Source of the DNA: an uncultured Lachnospiraceae bacterium
GTDB lineage: Bacteria > Bacillota > Clostridia > Lachnospirales > Lachnospiraceae
Assembly (NCBI GenBank): GCA_902779355.1
Contig: CACZBF010000002.1
Span: forward strand, 223,776-287,775
DNA: 64,000 nucleotides
Reading direction: 5' to 3'
The notes under the pieces were generated by a model. It worked only from the letters and a program-made list of their open reading frames with translations, searched no databases and was not told the origin of the DNA. Position numbers and translations under genes: made by a program. Positions 25,397 to 33,337 of the stretch are shown here, piece after piece (the stretch's first letter is position 1; every line of letters starts with the position of its first letter).

Positions 25397-25552
25397 TTAC
25401 TGAAATCCTTTTGCCATCTCCTCCGCCTCTGCCTGGCTGTCCGCCTCGGCAAGCGGTTCGTACTCTGCGTAATTATCCGCAAAGTCCGAGGTCTTCATGA
25501 CTTGGATCGCATTTGTTTTGATGACGCTGACAACTAGAAATTCCTTATCCAT
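25397..25552 (-). CDS. Small acidic protein (51 aa), unknown
   Basis: MDKEFLVVSVIKTNAIQVM followed by KTSDFADNYAEYEPLAEADS and an acidic helix ending AEEMAKGFQ. A GGGGAGGT ribosome site sits 6 bp before the ATG. I do not recognise it. The short beta strand plus Asp/Glu/Ala-rich tail could be an adaptor or stress peptide. Confidence 0.55.
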   Translation of the reverse strand: MDKEFLVVSVIKTNAIQVMKTSDFADNYAEYEPLAEADSQAEAEEMAKGFQ

Positions 25553-25591
25553 ATGTTTTACCTCCCCAAATCACGTTTTGACTATATCACA

Positions 25592-26239
25592 TCAGGTCCG
25601 TTGCCGCAAGATTTGATGGATCGCGCGCATGACGACCGCCAGGATCCAGGAGATCAGCATGATCACGCCGAAGATCACAAACGCCACCGGCATCCCCCAG
25701 GTGGTGAATCCATACCAGTCATTGGTATCCGGCCATTCGCCCACGCCGTTGATCGCAATGTTCGTCAGATAAAACACACCATACAGAAGAACAGGGATTA
25801 CCGCAAATACCGTGTCGCGGAACGGGTTTTTCCCGATCTTCTCTACGAAACAGTAATCTACAAATGCCGCCAGCGGGATCACCAGATGAAAGAAAAAGTT
25901 GGAGCCCGCATACATTTTGTCAAATCCGTACACCGGTCCCAGGAATGCGACCACAACGAGAAACGTCACCATGACCGCCGATGCAGACATCAGCTTCAGC
26001 CTGGCAAGACCGGCCGGAAGGCTCATATCCTCCTTGTTTCTGATCAGATAGATGAGCACGATCAGCGCAACCGCTCCGGCAAAGAAGTTGGAAAGCGTGG
26101 TAAAAAACCGCAGACCCGACAGGCCTGACACATCAAGCCGGTTGTGCTGCGGGAAAAAGACGGATATCAGATATCCGAAAACAGTCATTCCGAGGATCGC
26201 TGTGTTGAAAATGATCGCTGCCGTTTTACTGCGTTTCAT
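25592..26239 (-). CDS. Six-span membrane protein, FAR-17a/AIG1-like (Pr6Pr type)
   Basis: A 215-residue integral membrane protein with about six spans (9-30, 45-67, 88-108, 120-137, 148-165 and 185-207). The motifs GLRFFTTLSNFFAGAVALI, NFFFHLVIPLAAFVDYCFVEK and WGMPVAFVIFG resemble the bacterial Pr6Pr / FAR-17a-AIG1 family, whose eukaryotic members hydrolyse fatty-acid esters of hydroxy acids. The bacterial function is unknown. It lies 36 bp after the hybrid kinase gene and may share its message. Confidence 0.6.
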   Translation of the reverse strand: MKRSKTAAIIFNTAILGMTVFGYLISVFFPQHNRLDVSGLSGLRFFTTLSNFFAGAVALIVLIYLIRNKEDMSLPAGLARLKLMSASAVMVTFLVVVAFLGPVYGFDKMYAGSNFFFHLVIPLAAFVDYCFVEKIGKNPFRDTVFAVIPVLLYGVFYLTNIAINGVGEWPDTNDWYGFTTWGMPVAFVIFGVIMLISWILAVVMRAIHQILRQRT

Positions 26240-26275
26240 AGTTCCTCCATTGGGTTCGGTGACATCTGCCGCGGC

Positions 26276-28576
26276 TCAAAACACGCCCTGCAGAAGCTCT
26301 TTGATCTTCATGACATCAGAAAAAAACGCTTCCTGATTCGCTGTGATATACTCCATGTCCTCGGCCTTCCCTGCGTTCTCCAACAGCTGGGCGGCCTCAC
26401 CCGTCTTCCCCGCGCCGATCGTACGCAGAGAACTCTTCAACGAATGCACCTTGATCGTATAGTTTTGAAGATCTCCTGCGACGTACAGATCCTTTAACTC
26501 CTGCACCTTTTCATCCAGGGACTCGTAGAATATCTGCAGGATCATCAGAAACGCCTCCACCGTATCACAGTTCTCCACGCCGGCTTCCACATCGATCAAG
26601 TCCTGTCCCTGCAGAGCCAAAATTTCCCGGGGCAGTTCCTCCGGTTCCGGCGCTTCCTCTTCCTCTGTATCCGCCTCCGCCTTCGTTTCCTCCGACAGAT
26701 GATATGTCACCTTCTCCTCCGGCAGATAGCGGATCAGGATCTCTCCCAGCTTTTCATGGTCGATGGGCTTCGTCAGATAGTCGTCAAAACCCTCCGAGAT
26801 ATACTGCTCCCTTGCGCCGGAAATGGCGTTTGCCGTCAGACAGATCACCGGCGTAAATGTGTTTGGATTGCCCACCATCGATTTCAGGCGGTGCAGGGTC
26901 TTGATCCCGTCCATGCCGGGCATCATATGATCCAGGAGGATCAGGTCATATTTCTTTTCCATGGAAAGCTCCAGACATTTCTCACCGCTTTCCGCCATAT
27001 CCGATTGGATATGCGTCAGGCGGATCAGATTCCGGAACACCTCCAGATTCAGGGCATTGTCATCCACGACCAGCACAAGTGCATCCGGCGCATAGAGTTT
27101 TTCGGTGTACTTCTTATGCCGTCTGGCACGCTCTTGAAATACCGCAGCGTAATCGCCGATGGGAGTCGGATCGACCACCTTCTGCCGAAGCTTAAACGAA
27201 AAGGTCGAGCCTTCCCCGTAAACGCTCTCCACCTCTATGGTCGAACCCATCATTTCCAGAAGGCTTCTGGTAATGTTCATGCCAAGCCCGGTTCCCTCGA
27301 TATTCCGGTTTCTTTCCTGCTCAAGCCGGTCAAATTTTGAGAACAGATTCGCTAAATCTTCCTCCTTGATCCCGATCCCGGTATCCTTTACGGACACAAT
27401 GAGATTGACCGCCTGCTTCTCATCCAGCCATTCAAATCCAAGCCGAAACGTGACCGATCCGGTCTCCGTGTATTTGACAGCGTTGGTCAGGATATTTGTG
27501 ATGACCTGCTTGACACGGATCTCATCGCCGTTTAAGAACTTCGGCGTATCCTTATCAATATCGATCACAAGCGCAATCCCTTTCATGTCCGCTCTCGGAC
27601 CGATCATGATCATGAGATCATTGATCGCGGAGGAAAGGTCATAATCCACCGGGAGGATCTCGATCTTTCCGGCTTCGATCTTTGAAAAATCCAGAATATC
27701 ATTGATGAGCCCCAACAGCGTATTTCCGGCGGATTTGATATTCTCCGAATACTGAAGGATCTTGGGATCATCGCTTTCCCTGAGTACCATCTCATTCATG
27801 CCCAGAACGGCGTTCAACGGCGTACGTATCTCATGGGACATATTAGATAGAAAGGCGCTCTTGGCCTTGTTCTCCTTCATGGCACGAAGCGACATCTCCG
27901 CTTTTTTGTTTGTATCGATCAGGTCGAAGGTAAACAAAAGAATTGCCATGAAAGTGAGGGCCATATTCGTTGTATCGAAACCGGGGAAAAGCGCCTGCAA
28001 GATCGGATCGAGAATCGGAACGATCGCAAAGAAAAGCAGGAATAAGCGCAGCGTCTTTGACAGTTTTTTGTAATACTGGACGATCAGAGAAATCTGTACC
28101 GCCATGGATACAAAGGTGATGACGGAAAACAGCTGGAGAAGATCTCCGTTATGATAGATCCCATTCTCATCATAGTAATAATACAGTCCCGTAAAATGGA
28201 AAACAACGATGAGTATGCCCCCGATCGTAAGTAAAACGTTATTGAAGCGAAAGCGTTTCAGATCCGAATCCAATCCTTCTTGCGCAAATAAGAACCGTAA
28301 GTACTGATTAAAGGCCACAAAGATCGCCATGGTCATTTCAAAGCAGATAAAAGCGTTGATCCTGCTCATCCACCAACCCACAGTGCTAAGATCCCCTTCA
28401 TATATCCAGATATACCGGTCAGAAATGATAAGAAGCGACGCGGCACATTCCAGGAAAAATAGGATTCTTCTCCTCCTGTCTTTCAAGCCAAAAAGCATCG
28501 ATAAGGCAATCCCTCCGCAGATATTGCCGAGGGAAAGCATGATATTCAGCTGATGATCTGCAAATAATTCCAACAT
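26276..28576 (-). CDS. Hybrid sensor histidine kinase with receiver and HPt domains
   Basis: A 766-residue phosphorelay protein. Seven membrane spans fill residues 10-220 with almost no outer domain, so it senses something in or at the membrane. HisKA carries His248 ([12 protein letters not shown]). The HATPase domain spans about 350-465 with an N box at NILTNAVKYT, a G1 box DTGIGI and a G2 box EGTGLGM. The receiver spans about 500-615 with phospho-acceptor Asp549 (LILLDHMMPGMDG) and Lys603. The C-terminal HPt has His711 (KVHSLKSSLRTIGA). The next phosphorelay partner is not adjacent. The gene has its own promoter at 28627-28656. Confidence 0.9.
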   Translation of the reverse strand: MLELFADHQLNIMLSLGNICGGIALSMLFGLKDRRRRILFFLECAASLLIISDRYIWIYEGDLSTVGWWMSRINAFICFEMTMAIFVAFNQYLRFLFAQEGLDSDLKRFRFNNVLLTIGGILIVVFHFTGLYYYYDENGIYHNGDLLQLFSVITFVSMAVQISLIVQYYKKLSKTLRLFLLFFAIVPILDPILQALFPGFDTTNMALTFMAILLFTFDLIDTNKKAEMSLRAMKENKAKSAFLSNMSHEIRTPLNAVLGMNEMVLRESDDPKILQYSENIKSAGNTLLGLINDILDFSKIEAGKIEILPVDYDLSSAINDLMIMIGPRADMKGIALVIDIDKDTPKFLNGDEIRVKQVITNILTNAVKYTETGSVTFRLGFEWLDEKQAVNLIVSVKDTGIGIKEEDLANLFSKFDRLEQERNRNIEGTGLGMNITRSLLEMMGSTIEVESVYGEGSTFSFKLRQKVVDPTPIGDYAAVFQERARRHKKYTEKLYAPDALVLVVDDNALNLEVFRNLIRLTHIQSDMAESGEKCLELSMEKKYDLILLDHMMPGMDGIKTLHRLKSMVGNPNTFTPVICLTANAISGAREQYISEGFDDYLTKPIDHEKLGEILIRYLPEEKVTYHLSEETKAEADTEEEEAPEPEELPREILALQGQDLIDVEAGVENCDTVEAFLMILQIFYESLDEKVQELKDLYVAGDLQNYTIKVHSLKSSLRTIGAGKTGEAAQLLENAGKAEDMEYITANQEAFFSDVMKIKELLQGVF

Positions 28577-28626
28577 AACAAAAGCCCCGTAAACCGATTA
28601 CAGCCGAATAAAAGACATCTATTAGG

Positions 28627-28656
28627 ATTATAAATACCGATGCAACGGAAAGTCAA
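28627..28656 (-). promoter_or_regulatory. Promoter of the hybrid kinase gene
   Basis: TTGACT (28656-28651), an 18-bp spacer and TATAAT (28632-28627), 50 bp upstream of the start codon. Confidence 0.7.
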
Positions 28657-28761
28657 CAGAAAGGGACTCCAGGATATCGTTTACATCTATGACGCCGGCG
28701 TCGGTTCCTTTTTTTGCAGGAATATTGTTTCTACTTCTTTTGAATGCAGAACTGCCATATC

Positions 28762-30264
28762 TCAGAGATTCTTCTCTGTTCCGAACAGTTCTCTCTTCCG
28801 TTCGATCATTTCCCCGATCCGGCTGATGTATTGGTCGAGGTCCTTGACCGTATCACAGCGTTCGATTCTGCCCTCGAGCTTCGCTCGAGGGAGCCCGTCG
28901 CGGCTTTGAGCGACTTCAGAGGAACTCGTAAGAGTTCCTTCCTCTCTGCCGTCAGGAAACACTCTTTTCGACACCGTTCCTGCCCCGCAGGCGGCGATGT
29001 CTCCCACTTCCTCCATCATCAGGATGTTGTAAATGCCGGCCTTGCCCGGAGCGGCGTAACCCACATTCTCGAAGTTGCCGGCCATATTCTTCTGGCGGTA
29101 GAGGTAGTATGGCGTCCGCCCGATCTCGCGGCAAACCGATTCCGCGATCTCCATCTGCTCTGACGTGTTTTCCATCTGATACTGCCGGTAACTGTCCATC
29201 TCAATCTTCAGGCGCGAGGCGCGTTTGATCGCAAGGGAATGCACCGTGACATCGTCCGGTGAAAGCGCGCGAATCCGCTCCATTGTATGTGAGACGTCCT
29301 CCGTGTTTTCTCCGGGGAGCCCGAGGATGAGATCCATGTTGATGTTGGAAAAGCCCATCCGGCGCGCAAGCGCATAAGCCTCTTCCGTCTGCGCAACGGT
29401 ATGATTGCGGCCGATCAGGTCAAGCGTCTTCTGAGAAAACGTCTGCGGATTCACGGAGATCCGATCCACCCCGTATGCCCGCAAAACCGCAAGCTTTTCT
29501 TCCGTGATGCTGTCCGGACGCCCGGCCTCCACGGTAAATTCCCGGCAGGACGATAAATCAAATGTCGATTTTATTTTTGAGATAACCTGTTCTAATTCCA
29601 CAGGTTCCAGAGCTGTCGGTGTGCCGCCGCCGAGATAGACCGTGTAAAGTTTTCGACCGGCAAAAAGCGCCGCCGTTTCGGTCAATTCCCGGAAAAGCGC
29701 CGAGAGATACGGTGCAATTTGATCATGGCACTTTTTGACAGGATATGAGGCGAACGAACAATAAAGGCAGGTGGTCGGGCAAAAAGGTATCCCGACATAA
29801 AGGCTGTAACCCGCGGTATAATCGGCTTCCTGCAAAATACTGCGTTCCCGCTCCGCAATCTCGATCGCGAGACGCGCCTTTTTCTCGGAGCAGAAGTAGG
29901 TTTGGCGCATGTGGTCTGAGATCTCGGCATGCGTTCTCCCCTCAGCCAGCATCATCATAGGGATACGCACCGGCCGGATCCCGGTCAGCGACCCCCATGG
30001 CAGTTCCCGCCCGGTCTCCGCCACCAGTCTCTGATACAATCCCTGCTTCAGCGCGTCCTTGGTCTGCTTCCGATCCGGAAGGCCTTGCGGGATCACCACA
30101 TCCATCGTACGGGACACCTCGGCAGCGCTTTCCGTCTGCCGCTGCCGCACAGGAGCTTCCTTTCCCGGCGGTAAAACAATGACATCCTCCGCCGGATAAA
30201 ACGCCTTCACCAGCGAGTGGATGTCATAAGTAAAATCATCTTGATCTGTTCTGACAATGATCAT
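28762..30264 (-). CDS. hemZ: Oxygen-independent coproporphyrinogen III oxidase-like HemZ
   Basis: A 500-residue radical SAM protein with the cluster motif GIPFCPTTCLYCSF (CxxxCxxC at about 173-180), the GGGTPTAL loop, VEAGRPDSI and INMDLILGLPGE. The C-terminal RKNMAGNFENVGYA (here RQKNMAGNFENVGYA) is a HemZ signature. It acts in anaerobic porphyrin metabolism or haem-related chemistry. Near the C-terminus, between FPDGR and GRIERCD, an extra 26 residues (EEGTLTSSSEVAQ and on) interrupt a conserved segment; they are encoded by an inserted hairpin element. The start codon at 30264 lies 13 bp after the MBL gene and has no strong ribosome site; a longer frame upstream overlaps the MBL gene. Confidence 0.9.
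   Translation of the reverse strand: MIIVRTDQDDFTYDIHSLVKAFYPAEDVIVLPPGKEAPVRQRQTESAAEVSRTMDVVIPQGLPDRKQTKDALKQGLYQRLVAETGRELPWGSLTGIRPVRIPMMMLAEGRTHAEISDHMRQTYFCSEKKARLAIEIAERERSILQEADYTAGYSLYVGIPFCPTTCLYCSFASYPVKKCHDQIAPYLSALFRELTETAALFAGRKLYTVYLGGGTPTALEPVELEQVISKIKSTFDLSSCREFTVEAGRPDSITEEKLAVLRAYGVDRISVNPQTFSQKTLDLIGRNHTVAQTEEAYALARRMGFSNINMDLILGLPGENTEDVSHTMERIRALSPDDVTVHSLAIKRASRLKIEMDSYRQYQMENTSEQMEIAESVCREIGRTPYYLYRQKNMAGNFENVGYAAPGKAGIYNILMMEEVGDIAACGAGTVSKRVFPDGREEGTLTSSSEVAQSRDGLPRAKLEGRIERCDTVKDLDQYISRIGEMIERKRELFGTEKNL
28873..28950. repeat. 78-bp three-hairpin element inserted in-frame in hemZ
   Basis: The element is bounded by a direct repeat TCTGCC (28867-28872 and 28945-28950). 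It folds as three neighbouring hairpins: CCCTCGAG-5-CTCGAGGG (28871-28891), GTCGC-8-GCGAC (28897-28914) and GGAACTC-4-GAGTTCC (28921-28938). The insertion is exactly 26 codons, so hemZ stays open. This looks like a REP/RPE-type palindromic element. Confidence 0.75.
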
Positions 30265-30277
30265 GGTCCGTTCACTT

Positions 30278-30901
30278 TCAGAGAAACATATTTCCGGTTC
30301 TTTCGGCGCCGATCGTCGTGCTCTCCATATGGCCCGGATACACGATCGTCTCGTCCGGCAGCGTAAGCAGTTTTTCCCGGATACTGCCGACCAGAACGCC
30401 CATACTGCCGCCCGGAAAGTCTGTCCGCCCGACAGAGCCGGCAAACAGCGTGTCTCCGGAAAAGAGCACGTTCTCCGAAGCCAGATAATAGCAGACGCCG
30501 CCTCTCGTATGTCCGGGCGTCAGCAGCACCTGAAAGGTATAGCCCGCCAGATTCAGAAGCTCTCCGTCTCTCACATAATCCGTCGCATGAAATGTCATGG
30601 TCCTTCCCATCATCCCGCTGACATTCATCTCCGGATCCTCCAGGGTCTCCCGCTCCAGCTCATGCGCAAAGACCTTCAGCCCGTACTCCGCGGAAAGTGC
30701 GTCTACCGCCATCACATGGTCAAAATGCCCGTGCGTCAAAAGGATCGCCTGGGGCTCATAACCGTTTTCTTTGATCAGACGGTCGATCCGCTTTGCTTCA
30801 TCACCGGGATCAATGATCACCGCTTCCTTTGACATCTGATTTGCTGCCACATAGCAGTTGGTACCGACCATTCCGACAGTCAGATGTTTGACTTCCAGCA
30901 T
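30278..30901 (-). CDS. MBL-fold metallohydrolase (glyoxalase II-like)
   Basis: A 207-residue metallo-beta-lactamase-fold hydrolase. The zinc ligands are in THGHFDH at about 57-63, then TPGHTRGG (His at about 130), LFSGDTLFAGSVGRTDFPGG and YPGHMEST. It probably hydrolyses a thioester such as S-lactoylglutathione-like substrates. It lies between relA and hemZ, 15 bp after relA. Confidence 0.9.
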   Translation of the reverse strand: MLEVKHLTVGMVGTNCYVAANQMSKEAVIIDPGDEAKRIDRLIKENGYEPQAILLTHGHFDHVMAVDALSAEYGLKVFAHELERETLEDPEMNVSGMMGRTMTFHATDYVRDGELLNLAGYTFQVLLTPGHTRGGVCYYLASENVLFSGDTLFAGSVGRTDFPGGSMGVLVGSIREKLLTLPDETIVYPGHMESTTIGAERTGNMFL

Positions 30902-30916
30902 AAATCTCCTCTCCGC

Positions 30917-33238
30917 TTACCCGCTTGTCCGTTCGATATCTATGACACTTTCAATCTGGCGGATCTTCGCGACCAACGCCGCCAGCTGGTCTTTGTTCTT
31001 TACAGTGAAGGAAACGGCGATCGTGGCTGTCCCCTGCTTGTTGACCGAGGAATTGATCCCGTGGATACTAATCTCCTGGCTTGTGAAAACCTTACTGATG
31101 TCCACAAGGAGGCCTGTCCTGTCATGGCAGAAGATCCTGATCTCCGCCAGATACTCGCCGCTCACCGCCGACGCATCATGCTGCCACTCGGCCTCGATAA
31201 GGCGTCCCTTCTCGTCATCCGTCAGATGGATGATGTTGACACAATCCGTACGATGGATGGAAACACCACGGCCTCTCGTCACAAAACCGACGATCTCATC
31301 CCCCGGCACAGGGCTGCAGCATTTCGAAAAATGCACCGCCACATCGTAAAGCCCGCGCACAATGATCCCGCTCTTGCTGTGCAAGACCTCCCGTTTCTGC
31401 TGTCCCTCGTTGAGCTCCTCGATCAGTTCGGCGTCGGTCACATGGATCGGATGGTCCTTTTCGTACTCCTCCACCATCTTATTGACGATCTGGCCTTCCT
31501 TTAAGCCGCCGCGTCCGACGGATGCGAGCAGCGCTTCCCAGTCATGATAGCCGTATTTCCGTACGACCTTCTGCTGGTATTCCGGTTTGCCGAGGATCGC
31601 TGTATCAATAGACTTCGCCTTGCAATAAGCGAGGATCATTTCCTTGCCTTTGGCGATATTCTCTTCTTTCAGTTCGCTGCGGAACCACTGGTTGATCTTG
31701 TTTTTCGCCTGCGTGCTCTTCACGACCGAAAGCCAGTCGCGGCTCGGTCCCTTGGAGTTCTGGGAGGTGAGGATCTCGATCCGGTCGCCGTTCTGGATCT
31801 CATAGTCGATCGTCACGAGTTTGCCGTTTACCTTGGCACCTACCATCTTGTTGCCGACTGCGGAGTGGATGCTGTAGGCAAAGTCCACCGGCGTCGATCC
31901 GGCGGGCAGGTTTTTCACGTCTCCGGTAGGCGTAAAGCAGAAAACCGTATCCGAAAACAGGTTCAGGTCGCTCTTTAAAAGGCTCATGAACTCGCGGTTG
32001 TCCGCCATGTCCTGCTGCCACTCCAGGATCTGCCGCAGCCAGGAAAGCTTTGCCTCTTCCTGTCCCGCAGTGTCCTTGCCGTCCGACCCTTCCTTGTATT
32101 TCCAATGCGCTGCGATACCGTATTCCGCAGTACGGTGCATCTCCGCCGTACGGATCTGGATCTCAAACGGACGCCCGTCATGCCCGATCAGCGTCGTATG
32201 CAGCGACTGATACATATTCGGCTTCGGCATCGCGATATAATCTTTGAACCGCCCCGGCACGGGCTTATACATCTCATGGATGATCCCGAGCGCCGCATAA
32301 CAGTCTTTGACCGAATTCACAATAATGCGGATCGCAAAAAGATCGTAGATCTGGTCGATCGTCTTACCCTGATTGACCATCTTTTTATACACACTGAAGA
32401 AATGCTTGGCGCGGCCGTAAACCTCCGCCTCGATGTGCGCTTCCTCGATCGCCTCCCGCACTTCCTTCGCGAGATTCCCGATATATTCCTCTCTCGCATC
32501 TTTCCGAAGGACAACCTTTTCCACCAGGTCGTAGTAGGCTTCCGGCTCCAGATACTTCAGCGCCAGATCGTCGAGCTCAATCTTGATCTTGCTGATACCA
32601 AGCCGCTGCGCGATCGGCGCGTAAATCTCCTGTGTCTCCCGCGCGATCCGAACCTGTGACTCCCGCGGCTGGTATTTTAATGTCCGCATGTTGTGCAGGC
32701 GGTCCGCCAGCTTGATGATGATGACGCGGATGTCCTTTGCCATCGCAAGGAACATCTTCCGCAGATTCTCAGCCTGGAGCTCCAAACGCTCCTGACGTTT
32801 GTCCGTGATATCCGTATGAAGCTGCAGATTTTGCAGCTTTGTCATGCCGTCCACGAGCAGCGCCACTTCCGGGCCGAAATTTTGTTCCACGTCCGCGATG
32901 GTCAAGACGGTATCTTCTGCCACATCGTGCAAAAGCCCCGCCACAATGGTCTCTTTGTCCATTTCCAGCTCTGCCAGAATGATGGCGACACTCAGCGGGT
33001 GAATGATATACGCCTCGCCGGACTTACGCATCTGTCCCTGATGCGCCTTTTCGGCCACGGAATATGCTTTTTCAATCATGGAAATATCGTCCGACGGGTG
33101 ATAGCGCCGGACATTCTCGATCAGATGTCCGTACAGGTCGGCCGGGTCGGTGAAGTCGCTCTGCTTCGGCAAGGTGGCGGATTTTGACATGACGCGGCTT
33201 TCCAGCTCTTCCAGTTTTTCCGTTGAAAAATCTGACAA
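30917..33238 (-). CDS. relA: Bifunctional (p)ppGpp synthetase/hydrolase (RelA/SpoT)
   Basis: A 773-residue long RSH protein. The HD hydrolase domain (about 50-200) has HPLSVAIILAELEMDKETIVAGLLHDVAEDT. The synthetase domain (about 240-380) has RIIVNSVKDCYAALGIIHEMYKPVPGRFKDYIAMPKPN and YQSLHTT. TGS follows (about 400-470, GSTPVDFAYSIHSAVG), then a helical/CC region with CCSPVPGDEIVGFVTRGRGVSIHRTDC, and a C-terminal ACT domain (about 700-773). It makes and degrades the stringent-response alarmone. I chose a TTG start at 33238, 6 bp after AGGAGGTG; the ATG further upstream overlaps the promoter's -10 box and cannot be used. Confidence 0.95.
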   Translation of the reverse strand: MSDFSTEKLEELESRVMSKSATLPKQSDFTDPADLYGHLIENVRRYHPSDDISMIEKAYSVAEKAHQGQMRKSGEAYIIHPLSVAIILAELEMDKETIVAGLLHDVAEDTVLTIADVEQNFGPEVALLVDGMTKLQNLQLHTDITDKRQERLELQAENLRKMFLAMAKDIRVIIIKLADRLHNMRTLKYQPRESQVRIARETQEIYAPIAQRLGISKIKIELDDLALKYLEPEAYYDLVEKVVLRKDAREEYIGNLAKEVREAIEEAHIEAEVYGRAKHFFSVYKKMVNQGKTIDQIYDLFAIRIIVNSVKDCYAALGIIHEMYKPVPGRFKDYIAMPKPNMYQSLHTTLIGHDGRPFEIQIRTAEMHRTAEYGIAAHWKYKEGSDGKDTAGQEEAKLSWLRQILEWQQDMADNREFMSLLKSDLNLFSDTVFCFTPTGDVKNLPAGSTPVDFAYSIHSAVGNKMVGAKVNGKLVTIDYEIQNGDRIEILTSQNSKGPSRDWLSVVKSTQAKNKINQWFRSELKEENIAKGKEMILAYCKAKSIDTAILGKPEYQQKVVRKYGYHDWEALLASVGRGGLKEGQIVNKMVEEYEKDHPIHVTDAELIEELNEGQQKREVLHSKSGIIVRGLYDVAVHFSKCCSPVPGDEIVGFVTRGRGVSIHRTDCVNIIHLTDDEKGRLIEAEWQHDASAVSGEYLAEIRIFCHDRTGLLVDISKVFTSQEISIHGINSSVNKQGTATIAVSFTVKNKDQLAALVAKIRQIESVIDIERTSG

Positions 33239-33283
33239 AATCCTCACCTCCTCTGCATGAAATGATATGAAGCCTAAAAACAT

Positions 33284-33312
33284 ATTATACTCAATTACGA
33301 AAACGATTTCAA
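33284..33312 (-). promoter_or_regulatory. Promoter of the relA-MBL-hemZ operon
   Basis: TTGAAA (33312-33307), exactly 17 bp, TATAAT (33289-33284). The predicted start of transcription is near 33277, giving a leader of about 39 bases before the TTG start. Confidence 0.85.
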
Positions 33313-33337
33313 GATTTTGCCCTGGCGATCTGCCTTT

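Noticed and set aside
28657..28761. Palindrome GACGCCGGCGTC followed by T run (plus strand) after hemZ
   Set aside because: The T run is on the wrong strand for hemZ and no plus-strand gene ends there.
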